Assembly: GCF_039535115.1 (NCBI RefSeq)
Contig: NZ_BAAAWO010000001.1
Coordinates: 372,001 to 436,000, forward strand
Origin: Paeniglutamicibacter sulfureus
GTDB taxonomy: Bacteria > Actinomycetota > Actinomycetes > Actinomycetales > Micrococcaceae
Direction of reading: 5' to 3'
Length of the DNA stretch: 64,000 nucleotides
Part shown: in pieces, positions 25,844 through 34,673 of the stretch
How positions within the stretch are numbered: the stretch's first letter is position 1
Layout: each line of letters starts with the position of its first letter
Made by a program: the position numbers and the translations under genes
The notes under the pieces: model-generated
The model's database searches: none
The model's input: the letters and a program-made list of their open reading frames with translations, nothing else
Told to the model about the DNA's origin: nothing

Positions 25844-27532
25844 TCAGGGTGCGAACCAGAGGGTGGTTTCCCCCGGGACCAGCCCGGACAGCACGGGCAG
25901 CGCACCGCTGGTGACGACGATCCTGGCCGGGTCCAGGCCATCGGGCAGGTCCGTCGGAGCGGTGCCGAAGTTGGTCAGCACCTCCCAGCCGTTGGGCCGG
26001 CGGTAGTGCGCGAGTGCGGCATCGGGTGCAGACACCCAGTGGAGGGACTCGGTGGTTTGCAGCTTGCGGCGCCACGCCAGGGCGCTGCGGTAGAACTGAA
26101 GGGTGGAGCCCTCCGCCGCGTCCTGGGCGCTGACGGCATGCTCGGCAAACCAGGCAGGCTGGGGCAGCCACGGCGGGCCACCGAAGCCCAGGTGCTCCTC
26201 CTGCGCGTTCCAGGGCAACGGCACGCGACAGCCGTCGCGGCCCTTGAGCGTCTTCCCGGTGCGGAACCACGTGGGATCCTGCAACGAGTCCAGGGGCAGG
26301 TCCGCCGCCTCAAAGAGACCCAGTTCCTCGCCCTGGTAGAGGTAGGCGGAACCCGGCAGGCCCAGCATGAACAGCGTTGCCGCCCGGGCCCGGCGCAGCC
26401 CGCGTGCCGGATCGGCGACAGGTTCCCTGCCGCCGGAGAGCAGCCACGCGTCCTGGGCCGCCGCGTCGGTGCCGTCGGGCAGGGAATAGCGCGAGGCATG
26501 GCGCACCACGTCGTGGTTGGAGAACACCCAGGTGGAGGATGCCCCGGAGACCTCGGCCTCCTCGAGGCACCGCGCCACGATCTCGCGGAACTCCGTGGCC
26601 GCGAAGGGGGCCTGCAGCAAGTCGAAGTTGAAGGCCTGTCCGAGGCCGGTGGGCCGGGCGTAGCGCAGGCGCCGGTTGGTGAAGGGCACCCATGCCTCCG
26701 CCACCGCAATGCGCGGCGGGTCGTATTCGTTGAGCACCGAGCGCCAGCCCGCATAGATCTCGTGGACCTCGTCGCGGTCAAAGAGCACGTCGGTGCCGTC
26801 ATCGACCAGGATCTCCAGCGAGGGCTTGGAGCGCAGCGGATGGGCCATGTCCTTGACCAAGGCGTGGGCAACATCGACGCGGAACCCGTCCACGCCGCGG
26901 TCCGCCCAGAAGCGCAGCGTGGTGTGGAAGTCCTCGCGGATCTCCGGGTTGTCCCAGTTCAAGTCCGGCTGCTCGGGAGCAAAGAGGTGCAGGTACCACT
27001 GGCCGGGCGCCCCGGCGTTTTCCCCGGTGGTTTCGGTGATCCGGGTCCAGGCGGGTCCGCCAAAGTGCGATGGCCAGTCCGAGGGCGGGAGTTCGCCGTT
27101 CTCGCCCAGCCCGTCACGGAAATGGTAGCGGGCGCGTTCGGGAGAGCCGGGTGCCGAGGCGAGGGCGGCGGTGAACCATTGATGGCGGTTGGAGCTGTGG
27201 TTGGGCACCACGTCGGCGATGACCTTGATGTTTGCCGCATGGGCAGCGGCGATCATGGCGTCGAAGTCCTCCAAGGTGCCCAGTCGTTCATCGACGTTCC
27301 GGTAGTCGTCTACGTCGTACCCGCCGTCGGCAAGGGCCGAGGGGTAGAACGGGGACAGCCAGATGGCGTCGATGCCCAGCTCGGCGAGGTAGCCCATGCG
27401 CGAAGTCACGCCGGGCAGGTCGCCCAGGCCGTCACCGGTGGCATCGGCAAAACTGCGCGGGTAGATCTGGTAGACGGCGGCCTGGCGCCACCATTGCGCG
27501 GCGGGCACGGGAGCTGGAACATGGCTGTTCAT
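25844..27532 (-). CDS. GH13 alpha-glucosidase (oligo-1,6-glucosidase type)
   Basis: A 562-residue glycoside hydrolase that acts on alpha-glucosides such as maltose, isomaltose or trehalose-derived sugars. The (beta/alpha)8 barrel begins WWRQAAVYQIYPRSFADATG; conserved regions are DVVPNHSS (region I), GFRVDVAHA with the nucleophile Asp near 215 (II), AVAEAWV with the acid Glu near 277 (III) and FSNHDVVRH near 337 (IV). No signal peptide, so it is cytoplasmic. GAGAGGATCC lies before the ATG. No transporter or regulator gene is adjacent, so the natural sugar is not shown. Confidence 0.93.
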   Translation of the reverse strand: MNSHVPAPVPAAQWWRQAAVYQIYPRSFADATGDGLGDLPGVTSRMGYLAELGIDAIWLSPFYPSALADGGYDVDDYRNVDERLGTLEDFDAMIAAAHAANIKVIADVVPNHSSNRHQWFTAALASAPGSPERARYHFRDGLGENGELPPSDWPSHFGGPAWTRITETTGENAGAPGQWYLHLFAPEQPDLNWDNPEIREDFHTTLRFWADRGVDGFRVDVAHALVKDMAHPLRSKPSLEILVDDGTDVLFDRDEVHEIYAGWRSVLNEYDPPRIAVAEAWVPFTNRRLRYARPTGLGQAFNFDLLQAPFAATEFREIVARCLEEAEVSGASSTWVFSNHDVVRHASRYSLPDGTDAAAQDAWLLSGGREPVADPARGLRRARAATLFMLGLPGSAYLYQGEELGLFEAADLPLDSLQDPTWFRTGKTLKGRDGCRVPLPWNAQEEHLGFGGPPWLPQPAWFAEHAVSAQDAAEGSTLQFYRSALAWRRKLQTTESLHWVSAPDAALAHYRRPNGWEVLTNFGTAPTDLPDGLDPARIVVTSGALPVLSGLVPGETTLWFAP

Positions 27533-27685
27533 GGGCGGGTGGATCCTCTCGGACTGCAGGTGGGCCGGGTCGGTGCCTTCAGTATGTCTGGACGGGGCGG
27601 GGAAGTCCCGTCATTGCGGCCCACGGGTCCTGCCTGCCGCCACGGACCGGGTCTTGAACGGCTGGAAGATGCGCTGCGGCGGTCC

Positions 27686-27691
27686 TACGCT
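27686..27691 (+). promoter_or_regulatory. Possible -10 box for leaderless DUF488 gene
   Basis: TACGCT is followed by six bases and the ATG at 27698. No ribosome-binding site and no clear -35. Confidence 0.35.
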
Positions 27692-27697
27692 GTTGGC

Positions 27698-28087
27698 ATG
27701 GGTAACTTTCGATTGTTGCGCGCCTACGAACCCGCCGACGGCGGCTACCGGGTTCTGGTGGACAGGCTCTGGCCCCGCGGGTTGGGCAAGGAGCGGGCGG
27801 CGCTCGATGACTGGGCCAAGGACGCGGCACCCTCAACCGGGCTACGCGTCGCCTTCAGCCGCAAGGCCGAGCGGTTCACCGAGTTCACCGACCACTACCG
27901 CCACGAGTTGGAGGCCGGGGCCGCCGCCGAGGGTGCCCACCGCCTGCTGGGGATCGCCCGCGAGCACGAGGACGTGGTGCTGCTCTACGCCGCCCGCGAC
28001 ACCGTGCACAACCACGCGGTGGTGCTCCTGGACTTCCTGCGCGAGGCCCAACAGGGGACCGTGGACGTCCCGGGCGACGGGGCCTGA
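27698..28087 (+). CDS. DUF488-family protein
   Basis: A 129-residue protein of the DUF488 (YeaO-like) family. Signature stretches are GYRVLVDRLWPRGLGKERA, DDWAKDAAPSTGLR and the C-terminal DTVHNHAVVLLDFL. Members are widespread, small and soluble, and their biochemical role is not established. It is monocistronic-looking, divergent from the alpha-glucosidase gene and just upstream of the SDR gene on the same strand with an 81-base gap holding a new promoter candidate. Confidence 0.88.
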   Translation: MGNFRLLRAYEPADGGYRVLVDRLWPRGLGKERAALDDWAKDAAPSTGLRVAFSRKAERFTEFTDHYRHELEAGAAAEGAHRLLGIAREHEDVVLLYAARDTVHNHAVVLLDFLREAQQGTVDVPGDGA

Positions 28088-28156
28088 GGCGTTTGTCCCC
28101 CCACCCCCCGGTGCCACGAAGCGACATCGCTGTTGGGGCCGGGCCACCGTGCTGGA

Positions 28157-28162
28157 TAGGCT
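28157..28162 (+). promoter_or_regulatory. Possible -10 box at the head of the sulfur cluster
   Basis: TAGGCT is followed by six bases and the SDR ATG at 28169, again leaderless in layout. It is the last promoter candidate before the tightly packed sulfur genes, so it could drive some of them. Confidence 0.35.
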
Positions 28163-28168
28163 TTGCTC

Positions 28169-28939
28169 ATGTCATCACAGAATCAAGTCACCCAACATGC
28201 AGCCGTCGTCACCGGGGCCTCCAGCGGGATCGGCGAGGCAACCGTCCGCGCCCTAGCTGCCGCCGGATGGAAGGTGTTCGCCGTGGCCCGCCGCGCGGAG
28301 CGGCTTGCGGCGCTCGCCGAGGAAACCGGCGCGGTGCCCGTTCCCGCCGACGTGACCAACGACGCCCAGGTCGCCGGCCTGCTGGCAGCCGTGGAGGCCG
28401 GCGGCGGCATTGACACGCTGATCAACATCGCCGGCGGCGCCCGCGGCGCCGACTACCTGGCCGAGGCGAAGAACGAGGACTGGGACTTCATGCTCCAGAC
28501 CAATGTCATGGGCACCATGAAGGTCACCCGCGCGTTCCTGCCGATGCTCCGCGCCCACGGCGAGGGCACCGTGCTCAACCTGACCTCGACCGCCGGAATG
28601 GTCAGTTACGAGGGCGGCTCCGGCTACAACGCCGCCAAGGCCGCCCAGCGCGCGCTGACCCAGGCGCTGCGCCTGGAGGAAGTCGAGCACAACGTGCGCG
28701 TCATCGAGGTGCTGCCGGGCCTGGTGCACACCGAGGAGTTCGCGTTGCGCCGGATGGGCGGGGACCGCGAGCTGGCCCAAAAGCCCTACGCCGGGGTGGC
28801 CAAGCCGTTGCTGGCGGAGGACATCGCCGACATCGTCGCCTATGCCGTCAACGCCCCGCACCATGTGAACCTCGACGAGATCGTCGTCCGCCCGGTGGCG
28901 CAGGCAGCAGCCCACAAGCTGATCCGCGGCCAGGCGTGA
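28169..28939 (+). CDS. Short-chain dehydrogenase/reductase (SDR)
   Basis: A 256-residue classical SDR. The NADP site is TGASSGIGEATVRALA with the basic VARRAERL after beta-2; the catalytic Ser is in NLTSTAG and Tyr-Lys in YNAAKAA. The sequence resembles YdfG-type 3-hydroxy acid dehydrogenases (LPGLVHTEEFALRR). The substrate is unknown. The start is the ATG at 28169; a TTG six bases earlier is less likely. It overlaps the chelatase gene by four bases (GTGA), which ties it to the sulfur cluster by position only. Confidence 0.9.
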   Translation: MSSQNQVTQHAAVVTGASSGIGEATVRALAAAGWKVFAVARRAERLAALAEETGAVPVPADVTNDAQVAGLLAAVEAGGGIDTLINIAGGARGADYLAEAKNEDWDFMLQTNVMGTMKVTRAFLPMLRAHGEGTVLNLTSTAGMVSYEGGSGYNAAKAAQRALTQALRLEEVEHNVRVIEVLPGLVHTEEFALRRMGGDRELAQKPYAGVAKPLLAEDIADIVAYAVNAPHHVNLDEIVVRPVAQAAAHKLIRGQA

Positions 28940-29676
28940 TCGGCCCCGCCGGCGGCCCCGGGCCGCGGCGGCTGCACATCGTGGCTTGTGCCCACGGCAC
29001 CGACAACCCCGACGGGCGTCGGCTCATTAACGGCCTGCGCGGGGACTTGGCCGACGAGCTCGCGCTCCAGGGCATCGACGCTGTCGTCCACGAGGCCTAC
29101 GTCGACGTGCAGGAACCCCGGCTCGAGGCGGTCCTGGCCGCACTGCCGCCCGGCGAGGACGCCATCGTGGCGCCCCTGCTGCTCTCCGAGGGCTTCCACA
29201 GCCGCGTTGACATCGCCGATGCGGCGGCCGCGCGCCCGCACACGGGCGTGAGCGCGCCGGTGGGCCCCGACCCGCGCCTGGCCGCGGTGCTGGCCCGCCG
29301 GCTGGCCGAGGCCGGGCACCAACCCGGGGACGCCGTGGTGCTTGCCGCGGCGGGCACCCGCATCGAGGCAGGACAGCGGCAGGCGGCGCGGATGGCGGAG
29401 CTGCTGGCCGCCGAACTGGGCCACCCGGTGGCCGTCGCCTTCGGCTCCGCCGCCACGCCGTCGGTGACCGAGGCGGTGGGCGCGGCACGGGCCGCGGGGG
29501 CGCCGCGGGTGGGCGTCGCCTCCTTCCTGCTGGCCCCCGGGTTCTTCCACGACCGACTGGCCGAAGCCGGCGCCGACTATGTGTCAACGGCGTTGCTCCC
29601 GGGCGTCACAATCGCGAAATGTGTCGCCGGAAGACTCGCTGAAGCCATCTCAGCGGGACCCGCCCACACCGAATAG
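28936..29676 (+). CDS. Sirohydrochlorin chelatase (CbiX/SirB-like)
   Basis: A 246-residue protein made of two similar halves, each a chelatase alpha/beta domain. The metal-site histidines are in VACAHGTDN near residue 20 and EGFHSRVD near 93; the second half has VAFGSAATPSVTEAV and LAPGFFHDRL. It most likely inserts iron into sirohydrochlorin to give sirohaem for the sulfite reductase encoded next, completing the path begun by CysG in the same cluster. A GTG start overlaps the SDR stop. A cobalt role is possible in the family but not supported by context. Confidence 0.88.
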   Translation: MIGPAGGPGPRRLHIVACAHGTDNPDGRRLINGLRGDLADELALQGIDAVVHEAYVDVQEPRLEAVLAALPPGEDAIVAPLLLSEGFHSRVDIADAAAARPHTGVSAPVGPDPRLAAVLARRLAEAGHQPGDAVVLAAAGTRIEAGQRQAARMAELLAAELGHPVAVAFGSAATPSVTEAVGAARAAGAPRVGVASFLLAPGFFHDRLAEAGADYVSTALLPGVTIAKCVAGRLAEAISAGPAHTE

Positions 29677-29753
29677 GTCGCCGGGTTACGGCATGACGTT
29701 GCGGGTAGGAGGTCGTTGGCGGGCCCCCGCCGGCCCGCCCTAGTGTCGAAGCC

Positions 29754-31478
29754 ATGACACAGGCAACCGACACCCAGGCAAGCACCCGGCCCGCCCGGCC
29801 GGCCCGCCCGGCGGCCAAGCCGCACGGACAGTGGAAGATCGACGGCACCACGCCGCTGAACGCCAACGAGGCGTTCAAGGCGGACGACAACGGGCTGAAC
29901 GTGCGCGAGCGCATCGAAACCGTGTATGCCCGGGGCGGGTTTGATTCCATCGACGCCACCGACTTGCACGGCCGCTTCCGCTGGTGGGGCCTCTACACCC
30001 AGCGCAAGCCGGGCATCGATGGCGGGCGCACCGCCACCCTGGAGCCGCACGAGCTCGAGGACCGCTACTTCATGCTCCGCGTCCGGATCGACGGCGGAAC
30101 CCTTTCCACTCGGCAGCTGCGCACCATCGGGGAGATCTCCCGCGACTTCGCCCGCGACACCGCCGACGTGACCGATCGGCAGAACATCCAGCTGCACTGG
30201 ATCGACGTCGTGGACGTCCCGGAGATCTGGCGGCGGTTGGAGGCCGTGGGCCTGGACACCACCGAGGCCTGCGGGGACGTGCCGCGGGTCATCCTCGGCT
30301 CCCCGGTGGCGGGGATCGCGAAGGACGAGATCCTGGACCCGACCCCGGTGATCCGCGAGATCCGCGAACGCTTCATCGGCGACCCCGAACTGGCCAACCT
30401 GCCGCGCAAGTTCAAGACCGCCATCTCCGGGCACCCGTCCCAGGACGTGGTGCACGAGATCAACGACATCTCCCTCATCGCGGTCAACCACCCCGAGCAC
30501 GGGCCGGGATATGACCTGTGGGTCGGCGGAGGCCTGTCCACCAACGCCCGGCTGGCCGAGCGGCTCGGCGCGTTTGTGCGCCCCGAAATCGCGGCCGAGG
30601 TGTGGCTGGGCGTGGTCTCGATCTTCCGCGACTACGGCTACCGGCGGCTGCGCAACAAGGCGCGGCTGAAGTTCCTGATGGCCGACTGGGGACCGGAAAA
30701 GTTCCGCAAGGTGCTCGAGGAGGAATACCTCGGCTACGCGCTGCCCGACGGGCAGGCACCGGACAAGCCGACCACCCCGGGGGACCACGTGGGCATCCAC
30801 GAGCAGAAGGACGGGCGCTTCTTCATCGGCGCGAGTCCCAAGGCCGGCCGGCTCTCCGGGACGCTGCTGCTGGAATTGGCGGACCTGCTGGAGCGCCACG
30901 GTTCGGCGCGGCTGCGCACCACCCCGCACCAGAAGCTGCTCGCTCTGGACATCCCCGCCGAATCGGTGAGGGCCGCAGCCGCTGAACTCGATGCGCTGGG
31001 CCTGGCCACGGCGCCGAGCATCTTCCGCCGCTCCGCGATCGCCTGCACCGGCATCGAATTCTGCAAGCTGGCGATCGTTGACACCAAGGACACCACCATC
31101 GCCGCGGTCGCCGAACTCGAGGAGCGTTTCGCGCAGAAGTCGGCCGTGCGGCTGCCGCCTTCGCTGAGCCTGCACGTGAACGGCTGCCCCAACTCCTGCG
31201 CCCGCATCCAGACCGCCGACATCGGCCTCAAGGGCCAGCTGCTTCCCGACGGGCACGGCGGGCAGACCCCGGGCTTCCAGGTCCACCTGGGCGGGGGACT
31301 GGCCTCCACCGAACGCGGAGAGGCCGGCCTGGGACGCACCGTGCGCGGGCTCAAGGTCACCGCCGATCAGCTGCCCGACTACATCGAGCGGGTGCTGGAA
31401 AATTATTCGGCCGGCTCCGAGACGGGCGAATCCTTCGCGGCGTGGTCGCACCGTGCCGCGGACGAGGACGTCGAATGA
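29754..31478 (+). CDS. sir: Ferredoxin-dependent sulfite reductase
   Basis: A 574-residue sirohaem/[4Fe-4S] enzyme reducing sulfite to sulfide with six electrons. It has the two-fold nitrite/sulfite reductase layout, with DRQNIQLHWIDVVDVPEI in the first half. Cluster and sirohaem ligands are the Cys pair in ACTGIEFCKLA (about residues 430-437) and that in NGCPNSCARIQ (about 476-482). The TTEACGDVPR cysteine corresponds to the residue crosslinked to a Tyr in Mtb SirA-type enzymes. The order with cysH and the absence of nitrate genes favour sulfite over nitrite. Its stop overlaps cysH (ATGA). Confidence 0.93.
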   Translation: MTQATDTQASTRPARPARPAAKPHGQWKIDGTTPLNANEAFKADDNGLNVRERIETVYARGGFDSIDATDLHGRFRWWGLYTQRKPGIDGGRTATLEPHELEDRYFMLRVRIDGGTLSTRQLRTIGEISRDFARDTADVTDRQNIQLHWIDVVDVPEIWRRLEAVGLDTTEACGDVPRVILGSPVAGIAKDEILDPTPVIREIRERFIGDPELANLPRKFKTAISGHPSQDVVHEINDISLIAVNHPEHGPGYDLWVGGGLSTNARLAERLGAFVRPEIAAEVWLGVVSIFRDYGYRRLRNKARLKFLMADWGPEKFRKVLEEEYLGYALPDGQAPDKPTTPGDHVGIHEQKDGRFFIGASPKAGRLSGTLLLELADLLERHGSARLRTTPHQKLLALDIPAESVRAAAAELDALGLATAPSIFRRSAIACTGIEFCKLAIVDTKDTTIAAVAELEERFAQKSAVRLPPSLSLHVNGCPNSCARIQTADIGLKGQLLPDGHGGQTPGFQVHLGGGLASTERGEAGLGRTVRGLKVTADQLPDYIERVLENYSAGSETGESFAAWSHRAADEDVE

Positions 31479-32194
31479 GCACCGAGACCCACACCGTGGA
31501 CCAACTCGCCGCCGACCGTGCCCTTGCCGAGTCAGGCGCCGCCGAACTGGGCTTCGACGCCTCGGCCACCGACGTCATCGCCTGGGTCAAGCGGAACTTC
31601 GACACCGCAGAGGTCGCCGTCGCCTGCTCCATGGCCGATGCCGTGCTGCCGTCGGTCGTCGCAGAGGCGCTGCCAGGTGTCGACGTGCTCTTCCTGGAGA
31701 CGGGCTACCACTTCGCCGAAACCCACGCCACGCGCAACGAGGTTGCAGCTTCGCTGGACGTGCGGATCATCGACGTGCTCCCGGTGCGCACAGTGGAAGA
31801 GCAGGACGCCGAGCACGGGCCCCGGCTGCACGAGCGCGACCCTGCCGCCTGCTGCCGGATGCGCAAGATGGAGCCGCTGGCCAGGACCCTGGCCGGCTAC
31901 CGGCTCTGGTTCACCGGGGTCCGGCGCGACGAGGCACCCACCCGCACCAACACGCCGTTGGTCACCTGGGACGAGGCCCACGGGCTGATCAAGGTCAACC
32001 CGCTGGCCGGATGGAGCTTCGACGAGCTGATTTCCCACGCCACGGCCAACAGCGTGCCGGTGAACCTGCTGCTGTCCAACGGCTACCCGTCGATCGGATG
32101 CGCCCCCTGCACCCGGCCGGTGGCCGAGGGCGAGGACCCGCGCGCCGGCCGGTGGGCAGGGGTCGCCAAGACCGAATGCGGCATCCACCGGTGA
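31475..32194 (+). CDS. cysH: Adenylyl-sulfate (APS) reductase CysH
   Basis: A 239-residue thiol-dependent reductase giving sulfite from adenylyl sulfate. The four cysteines for a [4Fe-4S] cluster are present: CCRMRK near residue 126 and CAPC near 209, a feature of APS-type rather than PAPS-type reductases. The nucleophilic Cys is in the C-terminal TECGIHR. No cysC kinase is in the cluster, in keeping with direct APS reduction. It overlaps sir by four bases. Confidence 0.95.
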   Translation: MSTETHTVDQLAADRALAESGAAELGFDASATDVIAWVKRNFDTAEVAVACSMADAVLPSVVAEALPGVDVLFLETGYHFAETHATRNEVAASLDVRIIDVLPVRTVEEQDAEHGPRLHERDPAACCRMRKMEPLARTLAGYRLWFTGVRRDEAPTRTNTPLVTWDEAHGLIKVNPLAGWSFDELISHATANSVPVNLLLSNGYPSIGCAPCTRPVAEGEDPRAGRWAGVAKTECGIHR

Positions 32195-32277
32195 GCCCGG
32201 CACCGCCTGCCCGGCCGGCACCGCCTGCCCGTCCCGAACGCACCACCACACCCCTCCCACCGACGAAGGAGCAAGAG

Positions 32278-33231
32278 ATGAGCACCACCGCGCCCACCGC
32301 AGCCCCCGAGCGACCACGCACCGCCACCGCCACCGCGCCCGAGATCGACGTGCTCGACGCCCTTGAGGCTGAATCCATCCACATCCTGCGCGAGGTCGCC
32401 GCCGAGTTCGAGCGTCCCGCGATGCTCTTTTCCGGGGGCAAGGACTCCGTGGTGATGCTGCACCTGGCCACCAAGGCCTTCTGGCCAGGGGCCGTCCCGT
32501 TCCCGGTGCTGCACGTGGACACCGGACACAACTTCGAGGAGGTCATCGCGTTCCGCGACAGCACCGTGGAGCAGCTGGGCCTGCGCCTGGTGGTCGCCAG
32601 CGTGCAGGACTACATCGACGACGGGCGGCTCACCGAACGTGCCGACGGAACCCGCAACCCGCTGCAAACCACGCCGCTGCTGGACGCCATAGCCGCCAAC
32701 CGCTTCGACGTGCTCTTCGGCGGCGGGCGCCGCGACGAGGACAAGGCCCGGGCCAAGGAACGCATCCTGTCGCTGCGCGACGAGTTCGGCCAGTGGGACC
32801 CGCGCAACCAGCGCCCCGAGCTGTGGAACCTGTACAACGGGCGCCACACCCCGGGTGCGCACGTGCGGGCCTTCCCGATCAGCAACTGGACCGAACTGGA
32901 CATCTGGCGCTACATCGAACGCGAGAACATCGCGTTGCCGCCGCTCTACTACGCCCACGAGCGCGAGGTCTTCGAGCACTCGGGCATGTGGCGGGCCGTC
33001 GGGGAATTCAGCCGGCCGGGCGACGACGTGGCCGTGACGCGGCGCACCGTGCGCTACCGCACCGTGGGGGACATGTCCTGCACCGGGGCGGTGCTCTCCG
33101 AGGCGTTCACCACCGCGGAGGTCATCGCCGAAGTGGCCACCACCACCATCACCGAACGCGGCGCCACCCGCGCCGACGACCGCATCTCCGAGGCGGCCAT
33201 GGAAGACCGCAAGAAGGACGGGTATTTCTAA
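32278..33231 (+). CDS. cysD: Sulfate adenylyltransferase subunit 2 (CysD)
   Basis: A 317-residue ATP-pyrophosphatase-fold enzyme. The PP-loop SGGKDSVVM is near residue 52; FPVLHVDTGHNFEE and GGGRRDEDKARAKER are CysD hallmarks, and the end EAAMEDRKKDGYF is conserved. With CysN it makes adenylyl sulfate from sulfate and ATP, driven by GTP hydrolysis. The ATG at 32278 has AAGGAG 12 bases upstream and GCAAGAG closer. It lies one base before cysN. Confidence 0.96.
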   Translation: MSTTAPTAAPERPRTATATAPEIDVLDALEAESIHILREVAAEFERPAMLFSGGKDSVVMLHLATKAFWPGAVPFPVLHVDTGHNFEEVIAFRDSTVEQLGLRLVVASVQDYIDDGRLTERADGTRNPLQTTPLLDAIAANRFDVLFGGGRRDEDKARAKERILSLRDEFGQWDPRNQRPELWNLYNGRHTPGAHVRAFPISNWTELDIWRYIERENIALPPLYYAHEREVFEHSGMWRAVGEFSRPGDDVAVTRRTVRYRTVGDMSCTGAVLSEAFTTAEVIAEVATTTITERGATRADDRISEAAMEDRKKDGYF

Positions 33232-33232
33232 G

Positions 33233-34615
33233 ATGAGCACCACCAACCTGGACACCAGCACCCTGGACACCGCCGCTTTGGACACCCTCGCACCGGCACT
33301 TGGCCGGCGCGGGCTCTTCCGCTTCGCCACGGCAGGATCCGTCGACGACGGCAAGTCGACGCTCGTTGGCCGGCTGCTGCACGACGCCAAGGCGGTGCTC
33401 GCCGACACCCTCGAGGCACTGGCCCGCACCTCCGCGGAGACCGGCTTCGGCGGAGGGGACGGCACCCTGGACCTGGCCCTGCTCACCGACGGGCTGCGCG
33501 CCGAACGCGAACAGGGCATCACCATCGACGTGGCCTACCGCTACTTCAGCACCGGGGAGCGCTCCTTCGTGCTGGCCGACTGCCCCGGACACGTGCAGTA
33601 CACCCGCAACACCGTCACCGGGGCCTCCACCGCCGACGCCGCGATCGTGCTCATCGACGCCCGCAAGGGAGTGCTCGAACAGACCCGCCGGCACCTGGGC
33701 GTCATCGGCCTGCTGCGCGTGCCCAACGTGGTCGTCGCGGTGAACAAGATCGACTTGATCGGATACGACGGCCAGCGCTTCGCCGACATCGCCGCCGACG
33801 TGGCGCGGGTCGCCGCCGGGCTCGGCCTGCGCCCCCCGCACACCCTGCCGGTCTCCGCGCTGGTCGGGGACAATGTGGTGGAACGCTCGGCGCACACCGG
33901 CTGGTACACCGGGCCCACGCTGCTGGGGCTGCTCGAAACCCTGCCCACGCGCGACGAGGCGGACACCGCTGCCGAGGCCTTCCGCTTCCCGGTCCAGCTG
34001 GTGCTCCGGCCGCAGGGCGCGCTGGCCCCGGGGCTGGATGCCGCCGCCTTCCGCGACTACCGCGCCTACGCCGGGGCGATCGCCGCCGGCTCCATCGCCG
34101 TGGGGGACCCGGTCACCATCGCCACCCCGGGGCAGCCTCGCCGGGAAACGACCGTCATCGGAATCGACGCCGCCGGACGGGACTTGGCCTCCGCCACCGC
34201 ACCGGCCTCGGTGGCGCTGCGGCTGAAAGATGAGCTGGACATCGCCCGCGGAGACACCATCGCCGCTGCCGGGACCCTGCCGGACTCCTCGGCGGACCTG
34301 TTCGCCGAGCTGTGCTGGCTCGCGCCCGCACCGCTGCGCCCCGGCGCCACGGTGCTCATCAAGCACGGGACCGCGACGGTCCGCGCGAAGGTCACCGCCA
34401 TCGAGGGACGGCTTGACCTGGAGGACTTCGGGCTCCTTCCCGCCGACGGGCTGGAACTGAACGACATCGGCTCCGTCGTGTTGCGGCTGGCTGCCGAACT
34501 GCCCACTGAGCCCTACGTGCGACACCACCGCACCGGGGCGTTCCTGGTCATCGACCCGCAGGACGGCAACACGCTCGCCGCCGGGCTCGTGGGCGAACGC
34601 CCCGCCGCCGGCTAA
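33233..34615 (+). CDS. cysN: Sulfate adenylyltransferase subunit 1 (CysN, GTPase)
   Basis: A 460-residue EF-Tu-like GTPase that drives sulfate adenylation by CysD. G1 is GSVDDGKST near residue 36, switch II DCPGH near 116 and G4 NKID near 171, then two beta-barrel domains. Unlike mycobacterial CysNC it has no C-terminal APS kinase domain. The N-terminus holds a threonine/aspartate-rich repeat (LDTSTLDTAALDTLAP). It starts two bases after the cysD stop, so translation is coupled. Confidence 0.95.
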   Translation: MSTTNLDTSTLDTAALDTLAPALGRRGLFRFATAGSVDDGKSTLVGRLLHDAKAVLADTLEALARTSAETGFGGGDGTLDLALLTDGLRAEREQGITIDVAYRYFSTGERSFVLADCPGHVQYTRNTVTGASTADAAIVLIDARKGVLEQTRRHLGVIGLLRVPNVVVAVNKIDLIGYDGQRFADIAADVARVAAGLGLRPPHTLPVSALVGDNVVERSAHTGWYTGPTLLGLLETLPTRDEADTAAEAFRFPVQLVLRPQGALAPGLDAAAFRDYRAYAGAIAAGSIAVGDPVTIATPGQPRRETTVIGIDAAGRDLASATAPASVALRLKDELDIARGDTIAAAGTLPDSSADLFAELCWLAPAPLRPGATVLIKHGTATVRAKVTAIEGRLDLEDFGLLPADGLELNDIGSVVLRLAAELPTEPYVRHHRTGAFLVIDPQDGNTLAAGLVGERPAAG

Positions 34616-34673
34616 CCCCGCCGCAGGCCAGTGCCAACCCCCACCCACACCCACAGAGAAGGACACCTCAGCC

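Noticed and set aside
23021..28087. A very long open frame (almost 1700 codons) on the plus strand
   Set aside because: It lies exactly opposite valS and the alpha-glucosidase, both with clear motifs. Long antisense frames are expected opposite GC-rich genes. Only its last 129 codons (DUF488) are real.
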